DNA from: Petaurus breviceps papuanus
Taxonomy: Eukaryota; Chordata; Mammalia; Diprotodontia; Petauridae
Assembly: GCA_028583685.1 (NCBI GenBank)
Contig: JAMXIF010001178.1
Location: 1,281,697-1,345,696, forward strand
Reading direction: 5' to 3'
DNA length: 64,000 nt
The number at the start of each line of letters is the position of its first letter. Position 1 is the first letter of the stretch. This document shows positions 19,876 through 28,329 of this stretch, piece after piece. The notes under the pieces are model-generated. The model was given only the letters and a program-made list of their open reading frames with translations. It had not been told where the DNA came from and ran no database searches. A program made the position numbers and the translations under genes.

Positions 19876-22800
19876 GAGATAGGCCAAGCCCCAGGCCAGA
19901 TAAAAGAAATATGCAGAAGAGATTGCAGACCCCATATTGGTTTAACAATATATTGGAAGAATGGATCAACTACTGTGACTAGGGCACTGCTTGATACTGG
20001 GGCTGAGGCCACACTTATCTATGGAAACCCTGATAAGTTTAAACATGGAACTCCTATTACCATCACAGGTCTAGGAGGCGCTGAAATATCAGCCAGACAG
20101 GTTAAAATAACAATGAAAATTGGGCAGTTACCTAAGAAGGAATATACTGTGGTTGTTGTACCCATTCCTGAATACATCATTGGAATAGATGTATTGAGAG
20201 GCATGACTCTGAATTTACCTGAAGGAAGATACCAATTTGCTGTAAGGAAGATAGGAATTAATACAGTTTTAGTGGGAAAACTAAAAATGGACCCAATCAC
20301 TTTGCCTGAACCTTCTGAAGTAATTACTTTAAAACAGTATCGTGTGCCAGGTGGGCAAGATGAAATTGCCACTACTATAAAGGAATATGTTGAAGCAGGA
20401 GTGTTAGTCCCTACAACCACAAGATGGAATAATCCTGTCTGGCCAGTAAGAAAATCAGATGGGACATGGAGAATGACTGTGGATTATAGACAGTTGAATA
20501 AGGTGACTCCTTCTTTGTATGCTGCTGTTCCAGATACCATCACCTTAATAGAAAGGATCCAGAAATATGATGGGACTTGGTATGCAGTTATTGACTTGGC
20601 AAATGCCTTCTTCACCATCCCAATAGACTCTAAACAATGGGACCACTTCACTTTCACTTGGCAGGGTAGACAATATACTTTTACTTGCTTGCCACAAGGG
20701 TACATACATAGCCCCACTATTTGTCACAGGATTGTGGCTGAACAGTTGGATGAATTAAAGCTACCTGGTGTACAGCTTACCCACTACATTGATGATATCA
20801 TGATACAGGGAAAAGATGCGAAAGTAGTGGAAAGGAGTTTGACTCTTCTAATTGAGCATATGAAAAGTAAAGGGTGGGAAATTAACCCTGCAAAGGTTCA
20901 AGGACCAGCTCAGAATGTGAAGTTTTTGGGTATACAATGGAACAAGGGGCTAAGGGAGATTCTTCCTCAAGCCCGACAAAAGATTCAGGATTTTCCTACC
21001 CCTACCAATAAGAAGGAGGCCCAAAAGTTCATAGGATTGTTTGGATACTGGAGGCACCACATTCCACATTTGGGACAGATTTTAAAACCTTTATATAGAG
21101 TCACACGGAAGAAATATGAATTCGATTGGGGACTTGAGCAGAGTAAAGCTTTTGAAGAAGCCAAGGCTGCCATACAATTGGCCCTAGATTTGTGGCCCAT
21201 GCAAAATGGTCCAGTGGAATTGCAAGTGACTGTACAAGATGATTATGCAAACTGGAGCTTATGGCAAAAGCAACAAAGCCGAAATGTACCTTTGGGATTT
21301 TGGTGTAGGAAACTCCCTTCATCTGGAGTCCAGTACACACCTTTTGAAAAGCAGTTGTTAGCTGCATATTGGGCTTTGGTGGAGACTGAACAACTGACTG
21401 TGGGCCATGAAGTGATATTAAGACCTGGAATCCCAATTATGACCTGGGTAATGAGTACCCCAGCTTCTCACAGAATTGGACATGCCCAAGAGGCTAGTAT
21501 AATCAAATGGAAGTGGTATATTCAAAATAGAGTGAAAACAGGCAAAAGCGGAGTCTCTGCTCTGCATGAATCTATAGCAAACATAGAAATTGAGAGGAAT
21601 GACACACCCCCTGAGCCAAAGCAACAGTTGGTACAGTCCACTGTAAAATGGAATGAAGGATATGATGTATTAACTGAGGAACAAAAGAGACATGCATGGT
21701 TTACTGATGGGACAGCAAAATATTTGGGGCAAAAAAGACATTGGAAAGCAGTGGCCTATAACCCACGTACTAGAAGGACTTTGGAAAGTACTGGGATAGG
21801 TGCAAGTAGCCAATATGCTGAACTTATGGCAGTATATCAAGCCATCAAAATAGAACAAGGAGGACAGTGTCATATATTCACTGATTCATGGGCGGTAGCT
21901 AATGGGTTAGCTACATGGATGCCCATGTGGAAAAATGAAAATTGGGAAATTCATGGTAAACAAGTCTGGGGCAAAGAATTATGGGAAGATATCTGGAACA
22001 TGTCTTTGGTCACTGACTTGTCAGTTTTTCATGTAGATGCTCACGTGGCCCCCACCACACCAGAACGTGAGTACAATGCTCATGCTGATCAACTGGCAAA
22101 GATTGCTACTGAACATATTGTCCCTACTTTGACAACAACTGATGATCCGGTATTAGCAAAATGGGTCCACCAAACAGCAGGCCATTTGGGGGTCCAGGCC
22201 ACACACCAGTGGGCACAAGATCAAGGTATTAGTATCTCTCATTCACTGTTAAAACAGATAGCAGAAGAATGTCATATATGTCAATTGGAAAAGGAGCGAA
22301 CTGTTCCTCGGGTAGTAACTGGAGAGATAGCAAGAGGAAAAGTCCCAGCCCAAATCTGGCAAATAGATTATATTGGTCCACTACCACTGGATAAAGGATG
22401 CAGATTTATATGTACTTGTGTTGACACCTATTCAGGTGTACTAGTAGCTTGTCCTTATAAGAATGCAACCCAGAAAAACACTTGTAAAACTCTAGATCTC
22501 ATAAGTCTATATTATGGAACCCCAATGCAGATTCAAAGTGACAATGGGTCACATTTCAAAGGCAATGAAATGAAGAAGTATTGTATACTAAACAATATAG
22601 AATGGATATATCATATTCCATATTATCCAGAAGCATCTGGGTTAATTGAAAGAATGAATGGATTACTGAAAGAACAGTTGAGGAAGTTAAGTTCCAATAA
22701 TTCATATCAACATTGGAAGGATAATTTGTTCATGGCTTTGCGTAATTTGAATAATAGACCATTGGGAGGAAGTACACCTCTAGCCAGAATGATGACCCCC

Positions 22801-22926
22801 AATCTGCAAGTTAGAAAACAACAAACACACAAGATCCCAAATATTGAGTATTGGACCTTGAGGCCAGATGTCCAGCACCATACCCAGGACCACCTGGTTC
22901 GGTGGGGTATGATTTACATTGTTTAG
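19876..22926 (+). CDS. pol: ERV-L-type Pro-Pol polyprotein (fossil retroviral gene)
   Basis: Domains in order: aspartic protease (LLDTGAEATLIYG, DTGA at 19993); reverse transcriptase with NNPVWPVRKSDGTWRMTVDY, LPQG (20689) and YIDD (20785); RNase H with FTDGTAK, a YAEL motif and IFTDS; integrase with an HHCC zinc finger (HQTAGH...CHICQ, 22168-22282) and a DDE core (WQIDY, QSDNG, then the E of LIERMN, with 35 residues between the last two acids). It lies in the same frame as gag just after gag's terminator and has no ATG of its own upstream of the protease, so expression by terminator read-through, as gammaretroviruses do, is likely; whether class III families use this I cannot confirm. The frame looks whole, about 1,000 codons. 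Confidence 0.92.
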   Translation, partial: EIGQAPGQIKEICRRDCRPHIGLTIYWKNGSTTVTRALLDTGAEATLIYGNPDKFKHGTPITITGLGGAEISARQVKITMKIGQLPKKEYTVVVVPIPEYIIGIDVLRGMTLNLPEGRYQFAVRKIGINTVLVGKLKMDPITLPEPSEVITLKQYRVPGGQDEIATTIKEYVEAGVLVPTTTRWNNPVWPVRKSDGTWRMTVDYRQLNKVTPSLYAAVPDTITLIERIQKYDGTWYAVIDLANAFFTIPIDSKQWDHFTFTWQGRQYTFTCLPQGYIHSPTICHRIVAEQLDELKLPGVQLTHYIDDIMIQGKDAKVVERSLTLLIEHMKSKGWEINPAKVQGPAQNVKFLGIQWNKGLREILPQARQKIQDFPTPTNKKEAQKFIGLFGYWRHHIPHLGQILKPLYRVTRKKYEFDWGLEQSKAFEEAKAAIQLALDLWPMQNGPVELQVTVQDDYANWSLWQKQQSRNVPLGFWCRKLPSSGVQYTPFEKQLLAAYWALVETEQLTVGHEVILRPGIPIMTWVMSTPASHRIGHAQEASIIKWKWYIQNRVKTGKSGVSALHESIANIEIERNDTPPEPKQQLVQSTVKWNEGYDVLTEEQKRHAWFTDGTAKYLGQKRHWKAVAYNPRTRRTLESTGIGASSQYAELMAVYQAIKIEQGGQCHIFTDSWAVANGLATWMPMWKNENWEIHGKQVWGKELWEDIWNMSLVTDLSVFHVDAHVAPTTPEREYNAHADQLAKIATEHIVPTLTTTDDPVLAKWVHQTAGHLGVQATHQWAQDQGISISHSLLKQIAEECHICQLEKERTVPRVVTGEIARGKVPAQIWQIDYIGPLPLDKGCRFICTCVDTYSGVLVACPYKNATQKNTCKTLDLISLYYGTPMQIQSDNGSHFKGNEMKKYCILNNIEWIYHIPYYPEASGLIERMNGLLKEQLRKLSSNNSYQHWKDNLFMALRNLNNRPLGGSTPLARMMTPNLQVRKQQTHKIPNIEYWTLRPDVQHHTQDHLVRWGMIYIV

Positions 22927-23417
22927 AGGACTTTTGGTTGGACAGGAAAGAAGTAAGAAAAATTTCCACTGGGATGTACATAAGAATCCCTAAAAATCAC
23001 TTTGGACAGATTTTACCCAAATCAGGATTAGCAGCTCAAGGAATACATGTATTGGCTGGAGTAATAGATTCTAATTATCAAGGAGAAATTGTTGTAACAT
23101 TCCAGAATTTAGGTGAAGGGCCCATACAGATTCACAAGAATGATAGGATAGTTCAAGTGATTATTGTTCCTTGTAAAACAATGCCACTTGTAAAAACTGA
23201 CCCTCCTTCCAAAATAACTGTCACAGGAACTGAAGGATTTGGTTCTACTGATAGAATAAAATCAGGAGCTAAAGTATGGGTAAAACGGAAGCCAGATGAT
23301 GTTCCAAAGGCTGCAGAGATTATAGCATATGGGAAGGATAACACTGTAACTATTGTTTATTCTGGAGAAGATGATTACAAAATTGTACCCTTAAGTCATT
23401 TATTCTACCGTGAGTGA
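22851..23417 (+). CDS. Retroviral dUTPase with domain-like tail (fossil retroviral gene)
   Basis: A dUTPase hydrolyses dUTP to dUMP and so keeps uracil out of viral DNA. All five trimeric dUTPase motifs are visible: GYDL (motif 1), PKSGLA (2), GVIDSNYQGEI (3), NDRIVQVII (4) and GTEGFGSTD (5). Position just downstream of integrase is the hallmark of ERV-L elements; lentiviruses carry it inside pol and betaretroviruses next to protease. About 50 residues follow motif 5 (KVWVKRKPD ... YKIVPLSHLFYRE) and are not part of a standard dUTPase; their pattern resembles the SH3-like C-terminal domain of retroviral integrases. The region overlaps the end of the pol frame. Confidence 0.88.
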   Translation: MDLEARCPAPYPGPPGSVGYDLHCLEDFWLDRKEVRKISTGMYIRIPKNHFGQILPKSGLAAQGIHVLAGVIDSNYQGEIVVTFQNLGEGPIQIHKNDRIVQVIIVPCKTMPLVKTDPPSKITVTGTEGFGSTDRIKSGAKVWVKRKPDDVPKAAEIIAYGKDNTVTIVYSGEDDYKIVPLSHLFYRE

Positions 23418-23895
23418 GGCTACAATAGTCTGGTTATTGTCTCTTTGCTTCTTCTTGATTTTTTGTTTGTTCACCTTGTTTGTTAGATTTGTTTCCACAG
23501 GCTTGGTACCCTCCATCTGTAGATGCCTGATAGCTTAAGTTGGATGTCACCCCCTGTCTGCAACTGTGATGTGTCACCCTTGGACCTGGCATCAAGCATA
23601 TTAAGAACTGACCTCTCAAATGGGACCCCTTAGGACAGGGACAGCTCTACATCTGATTTCAGCAGCAAGTAGCCATAGAAGAAGAGATCTTCACCCCTTA
23701 CCACAAGATTTGGGGGCCCCATTTGTTCGGGGTGGGGGGAATGATGGGGAGCTTGTGCTCAAGCCCCACCCTAAAATATGGTTTTCTGTGTTTATTGTGT
23801 GCTATTCTTGTTATATTGTTGTGAAATTTTGTTGACACCAGTTATTCCTACTGTATTTTTGCCAAGTAAGGGACATGAAAGATCTTGGGGCCGAA
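23418..23895 (+). other. Noncoding ERV segment between dUTPase and 3' LTR
   Basis: No envelope-like frame, signal peptide or fusion peptide is visible in these 478 bases. G-rich runs occur (GGGGTGGGGGGAATGATGGGG at about 23729-23749), but the bases directly next to the LTR (GATCTTGGGGCCGAA) are only weakly polypurine. Lack of env is usual in ERV-L relatives such as MuERV-L. Confidence 0.7.
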
Positions 23896-24541
23896 TGTAA
23901 GGGTTATGGGATTTAAAGATCTTCCATGCCCCATGGACGTGCTGACATAGCAGGAAGGGGCGGAGCAAGCGAAAGTGAAAGCCAGAGAAAGCAAAAGCCA
24001 GAGAAAGCGAAAGCCAAGGACGTGCTGACATAGCAGGAAGGGGCGGAGCAAGAGAAAGCGGAAAGGGAGAGAAAGTGAAAGCCGAGCTAGCGGTCCTGCG
24101 GTGGCTGGCGGTGGTTGCGACGGCAGCGGCAGCAGCAGAGGCAGCGGCAGAGGCAGCGTGAAGCCCTTTTTGAGTTAGGACTGCTAAGGACTTTCTGCTA
24201 ACGACTCCTGCTGAGGACTGCCAGGGGCTGGAGCTGCTGGGAGCGCTTCCCGGACGCTGGGTGGTTGCTGTGCATGGGGAGAGGAGGACCTTTGCCTGAG
24301 GTAGCCTGTTCTGTTTTAAAGGCGTGAGAATGTGGGTGCTTTCTACTTTATCTACCTGTGCCAATATCATAACTACTCTGATGGCTTTCACTTTCTGGTT
24401 TTGGGACTCAGTCTTTTGGTATCTTAATAAATTTTCTAGTTTATTTCCCCATATGGCAAACCTGATGTATTTTGTGATGGATAATTATATCAGCATATTT
24501 GTAATCTCTATAGGCATTGTGAATATGGCATTGCTGATACA
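23896..24541 (+). repeat. ERV 3' LTR
   Basis: The repeat starts TGTAAGGGTTATGG and ends GGCATTGCTGATACA. It contains an 83-base tandem repeat (from 23935 and from 24018), purine-rich GAAAG arrays, a GC-rich CGGCAGCAG stretch at 24095-24165 that is the most CpG-dense DNA of the window, and an AATAAA signal at 24426-24431. The 199-codon reverse frame through it is a by-product of this composition. Confidence 0.9.
23935..24087 (+). repeat. 83-base tandem repeat in the LTR with ISRE-like motifs
   Basis: GGACGTGCTGACATAGCAGG...GGGGCGGAGCAAG begins at 23935 and again at 24018. Between and after lie GAAAGTGAAA (23971-23980), GAAAGCGAAA (24003-24012) and GAAAGTGAAA (24071-24080). All three fit GAAANNGAAA, the core bound by IRF proteins; a GAAAGCAAAA near-match is at 23987. 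Repeated enhancer units upstream of the promoter are typical of LTRs. Confidence 0.75.
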
Positions 24542-24685
24542 GTGGCTCAGCAAGTAAGAGCACCGGCTCCAGTGTTGGGATGACCTGGGGATCAAATCCG
24601 GGCTCAGATACTCAGCACCACACCCAGAAATAACTGGCTGCGTAACCTTGAGCAAGTTACTTAACCCCGATTGCTTTAAAAATTT
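24542..24685 (+). repeat. tRNA-derived SINE, body segment
   Basis: After the retrovirus, GTGGCTCAGCAAGTAAGAGCACCGGCTCC continues the SINE head from 18321. A B-box-like GGGATCAAATCCG, then TAACTGGCTGCGTAACCTTGAGCAAGTTACTTAACCCCGATTGC and a short A-tail complete it. It is the same general family as the WSINE/Mar1-like copies elsewhere, here in sense orientation. Confidence 0.85.
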
Positions 24686-24698
24686 TTTTCCCCACGTA
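24686..24698 (+). repeat. Target-site duplication of the SINE, right copy
   Basis: TTTTCCCCACGTA matches 18284-18296 exactly; L1 sequence continues immediately after. Confidence 0.85.
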
Positions 24699-25560
24699 CT
24701 CTTTGACCATATTCCATACATTTTAGCATGTTGTCTCATTGTTGTTATTCTTTTTAATGAAATTATTTATTGTTTTTGTGATTTGTTCTTTGACCCACTC
24801 ATTCTTTAGGATTAGATTATTTCATTTCCAATTAATTTTTAAACTGCTTCCATGGTCCTTTATTGAAATGATTTTTGTTTCATTATGGTCTGAAGAGGAT
24901 GCATTTAATATTTCTGATTTTTTTGCATTGGGTTGTGATGTTTTTATACCATAATACATGGTCAATTTTTGTGAAGCTGTCTGTACAGCTGAGAAAAAAA
25001 AAGTTATATTCCTTTCTATTTTCATTCAATTTTCTTAACTTTTCTAAAATGCTATTCATCTTCTTAACTTCTTTCTTATTTATGTTTTGGTTAAATTTGT
25101 CTAGTTCTAAGAAGGGAAAGTTGAGGTCCCCCACTAGTATAGTTTTAGTGTCTATTTTCTCCTGTAATTTATTTAACTTTTCCTTTTAGAATTTGGATGC
25201 TATGCCTTTTGGTGCATATATGTTTAGTATTGATATAACTTCATTGTCTATGGTATACTTTTGTTGTTGTTTTTAAGCAAAATGTAGTTTTTCTGCTTTT
25301 CTCTTCTAATTAGGTTAATTTTTGCTTTTTCTTTGCCTGAAATCATGATTGTTATCCCTGTTTTTTTTTTTTTAACTTCAACTGAAGCATGATCAACTCT
25401 ACCCCAGGCCTTAATCTCTTCTCTTTGTGTCTCTCTGTTTCAAGTGTGCTTCTTATAAACAGCATATTGTTGGATTCTGGCTTTTAATTCATTTTTCCAT
25501 TTTATGATTTCATACCATTCACACATTCACATTCACAGTTATGATTATTAATTGTATATT
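24699..25560 (-). repeat. Same antisense L1: ORF2 endonuclease half
   Basis: On the minus strand 24883-25134 encodes MGDLNFPFLELDK, then a KIDHVLW motif, matching the human L1 endonuclease (MGDFNTPLSTLDRS ... YSKIDHIV). At 25430-25490 the reverse of GTTTCAAGTGTGCTTCTTATAAACAGC corresponds to the QETHLK-type N-terminal block. Frame damage is extensive. Confidence 0.9.
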
Positions 25561-26195
25561 TCCCTCCATTCTATTCCCCCCTGGTTTATGCTTCTCTCTC
25601 TCCCTCTCCCTCCTCAAGAACATTATAGCCAAATTCCACAGCTTCCTAGAAGAGTTCCCCTTTCCTCCTCAAAAGTCTCTTTTGCTTCTGACTACTACCT
25701 TCCCTTAATCTGCTCTCCCTTCTATCAGCCCCTCTCCTCTTTTCTTGCCCCTTTCTTCTTATACTTCCCTGTATGGTAAGATATATTTCTAAACCAAACT
25801 GAATGTATATGCTATTCCCAATTTGAGATGATTCTGACGAGAGTGAAGTTCAAGTGTTCCCCCTACCCATTTTCTCCTCCATTGTAAAAGCTCTTTCTTG
25901 TGTGCCTCCTTTATGTGAAATAATTTCCCCTTTTCTTCCTCTCCCTTTTCCCAGTGCATCTCTCTTTCTCACCCCTTCATTTATTTTTTTGAGATCATCC
26001 CATCATAGTCAACCCACCCATGCCTTCTATGTAAACTTTTAAATGCCCTACTAATGATAGTTATTAGGAGTTACAATTATATTTTCCCCATATAGGAATG
26101 TAAACATTTTAATCTTATTGATTCCCTTATGATTTCTCTTTCATGCTTACTTTTCCTCTTTCATGTTTTCCTTTTTATGCTTCTCTTGAATCTTG
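25561..26195 (-). repeat. Same antisense L1: inter-ORF region
   Basis: About 630 bases separate ORF2's N-terminus from ORF1's C-terminus. They are strikingly pyrimidine-rich on this strand (CTCTCTCTCCCTCTCCCTCC; TTTCTTCCTCTCCCTTTTCCC), i.e. purine-rich on the L1 sense strand. Open frames here are compositional. Confidence 0.75.
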
Positions 26196-26424
26196 TGTTT
26201 GAATGTTAAATTTTCTATCCAGCTCTGGTCTTTTAATCAGGAATACTTGAAAGTCTTTTATTTGATTAAATATCCATTTCTCCCCCTGAAGGATTATACT
26301 CAATTTTTCTGGGTAGGTGATTCTTGGTGCAGTCCTAGCTCCTTTGCTTCCAGAATATCATATTCTAAACTTTCTACCACTTTAATGTGGAAGCTGATAA
26401 ATCTTGTTTGATCCTGACTGTGCT

Positions 26425-26524
26425 TCAACAATATTTTTTTCTTTTTTTTTTTTGGAAGGAAATTGGGCTTAAGTGACTTGCCCAAAGTCACACTAGTAAG
26501 TGTGTCAAGTGTCAACAATATTTT
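26425..26524 (-). repeat. Truncated SINE in L1 ORF1, antisense, with target duplication
   Basis: A 74-base SINE piece (T-run, GGAAGGAAATTGGGCTTAAGTGACTTGCCCAAAGTCACACTAGTAAGTGTG) lies between TCAACAATATTTT (26425-26437) and its exact repeat (26512-26524). The tRNA-like head is missing, so it is 5'-truncated. Confidence 0.9.
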
Positions 26525-27012
26525 AATTGTTTCTTTTTGTCTATTTGCAATATTTTCTCCTTGACCTGGAAGCTCCGGAATTTGGCTATAATGTTCTTGG
26601 GGGTTTCATTTTAGGATCTCTTTCAGGAGGTGATCGGTGGATTTTTTCAGTTTATATTTTCAATTTATATTTTACCCTCTGGTTCTAGAATGTCAGGGCA
26701 GTAAGCTCTTTTTTTCTTTCTGATCATGACCTTCAGGTAGTCTAATTATTCTTAAATTATCTCTCCTCAATCTATTTTCCAAGTCAATTGTTTTCCCTAT
26801 GGGATATTTTACACTTTTTAATTTTTTCTATTCTTTTGATTTGATTTTATTGTTTCTTGGTGTGTCATGGAGTCAGTAGCTTTCATTTGTCCAATTCTAA
26901 TTCCTAAGGAAATATTTTTAGTGAGTTTTGTAACTTTTTTTCCATTTGGCTAATTCTGCTTTTAAGGCATTCTTCTCTTCAGTCAAATTTTCTACCTCTT
27001 TTACCATCTAAT

Positions 27013-27182
27013 TCTTTTTTCTTTTTTGGTTTTTGGAGGGGGGAAGGCAGGGCAACTGGGGTTAAGTGATTTGCCCAAAGTCACATGGCTAGTAAGTGTT
27101 AAGTGTCTGAGTCTGGATTTGAACTCAGGTCCTCCTGACTCCAGGGCTGGTGCTCTATTCACTGTGCCACCAACCTGCCCCT
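27013..27182 (-). repeat. Marsupial tRNA-derived SINE (WSINE/Mar1-like), antisense, in L1
   Basis: T-rich start, GGTTTTTGGAGGGGGGAAGGCAGGGCAACTGGGGTTAAGTGATTTGCC, GGATTTGAACTCAGGTCCTCCTGACTCC and CACTGTGCCACCAACCTGCCCC make up a full-length copy. It splits the ORF1 coiled-coil region of the L1. Confidence 0.92.
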
Positions 27183-27500
27183 GATTCTGTTTTTAAAGAT
27201 GTTATTTTCTTCAGTATTTTTTTGTGCCTCCTTTACCAAGGTGTTGATTCTCTTTTCATATTTTTCTTGTATCACTCTCATGTTTTTCCCCCAATTTTTT
27301 CTCTACCTCTTTTATTTAATAAAAATCCTTTTTGAACCCTTCTAGGAATTTGTGTTGGCCTTATGACCCATTCACATTTTTCTCTGAGGTTTTGCATATA
27401 GCCATCAATTTCATTCTCTTCTTCTGAGTTTGTACCTTGATCTTCCTTGTTTTTATAGCGACCCTCAATGGTCAGGTTATTTATTTATTTAGTTTTGCTC

Positions 27501-28190
27501 ATTTCCTCAGCCTATTTCTTGATGTTAAATGTTAACTTTATGTTAAAGTTGGGCTCTGTTCCCAGGGCCAAGGGGACACTGTCCTAAGCTTTATGCCTTT
27601 CCTGCTGCTGTTTCAGAGCTAGCTCTGGAGGTCTGTTGATTTTTGATGCTTCCAAGATTAGACCATCTAATAGTGCGGTCCCTGCTGTCATGTACTGTGC
27701 TCTGGTCTTTACCTAGGAAGGGATCTTGTTCTCCTGTGGTCACCAGCACTAGCACTCCTCTTGGCCCTGGGACTATGTCCAGGCCCCCTGGTCTCCTGTA
27801 GCCACAATTGCTATTGTTCCCCTCTATCATGGAATTGAGACCAGAGTCTGTGCTCCCTGGTGACCACAAGCATTCCTCTCTGCCCTGGAGCTGTGACCAG
27901 AGTCCCTGCTCCCCTGTGGCTGCAAGTGCTATTGCAAGTGCTGTCCTTTTGGCCCTGGGACTGTGATCTGGAACTGCACATGGGCAATGCAACAGGATCC
28001 TGTACCCAGTGCCAGCAAAGTGATGACTGCAACCTCCTTCTGACCAGTTGTCTGACCTCCCCACTCCTCACTATCTGTGGCTTGAGAGCTCCCAGAGCTG
28101 CTGCTGCTGCCAACAATGCTGCTTTCTCCAAGGCCTATGGCTAACACCTCCAAGGACCTGCACAGTTCAATCATCTCCCTGGTGAGGCAG
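27501..28190 (-). repeat. Same antisense L1: 5'UTR
   Basis: This GC-richer stretch ends the L1 on the right. It contains repeated CCCTGGGACTGTG and CTCCTGTGGTCACCAGCAC-like units of about 60-90 bases (27715-27960), as expected of a tandemly built 5'UTR promoter. The 157-, 106- and 94-codon frames here overlap on both strands and show no domain, so I do not call them genes. Confidence 0.7.
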
Positions 28191-28329
28191 ACAAAAATAA
28201 AAAGTATCTTATTTTGAGAAGTTTATATTTTATAAAATTAAAAGTTCAATTCACCAACCAGTAAATATCTATCATGTACTGGCTATGTATAAAACAATAA
28301 TTAAAGTCTAATTACTTCTTAATCAATAA

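Larger units (their letters stand above)
18322..24541 (+). mobile_element. Class III (ERV-L-like) endogenous retrovirus, env-less, young
   Basis: Parts in order: 5' terminal repeat 18322-18425, primer-binding site 18428-18445, gag, pro-pol (protease, RT, RNase H, integrase), dUTPase, a 478-base leader to the 3' LTR, and 3' LTR 23896-24541. Both terminal repeats start TGTAAGGGTT and end GCTGATACA, and 5-bp GTGGC duplications flank the whole. ERV-L assignment rests on the Gag type (GESL..W..R..DEGAGGI.L), the dUTPase downstream of integrase, the 5-bp duplication and absence of a recognisable env. Shared LTR bases differ at about one in a hundred, which suggests an age of a few million years, with wide error. 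Gag and pro-pol look whole; the element overall is not, with about two breaks. Confidence 0.93.
26196..27500 (-). repeat. Same antisense L1: ORF1 (with two SINEs inside)
   Basis: The reverse of 26215-26340 reads APRITYPEKLSIILQGEKW, the L1 ORF1p C-terminal domain (human PRILYPARLSFRFEGEIKSF). The reverse of 26570-26780 (...GATCATGACCTTCAGGTAGTCTAATTATTCTTAAATTATCTCTCC) gives RDNLRIIRLPEGHDQ-like sequence, equivalent to human RRSNIRVIGIPE. The upstream A/T-rich stretch fits the coiled coil. Dead copy; SINEs interrupt it at 26438 and 27013. Confidence 0.88.

Noticed and set aside
20019-20420. 133-codon reverse frame within pol
   Set aside because: It is a shadow of the retroviral pro-pol frame on the other strand.
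23418-23895. Possible env gene or accessory frame upstream of the 3' LTR
   Set aside because: No frame of meaningful length and no envelope features; lack of env is usual for ERV-L relatives.
23792-24391. 199-codon reverse frame across the 3' LTR
   Set aside because: It is a by-product of repeated and GC-rich LTR sequence, antisense to the element.
27591-28174. Overlapping open frames of 157, 106, 94 and 81 codons on both strands
   Set aside because: They lie in the GC-richer 5'UTR of the antisense L1, overlap each other in several frames and show no domain; long frames are expected by composition.
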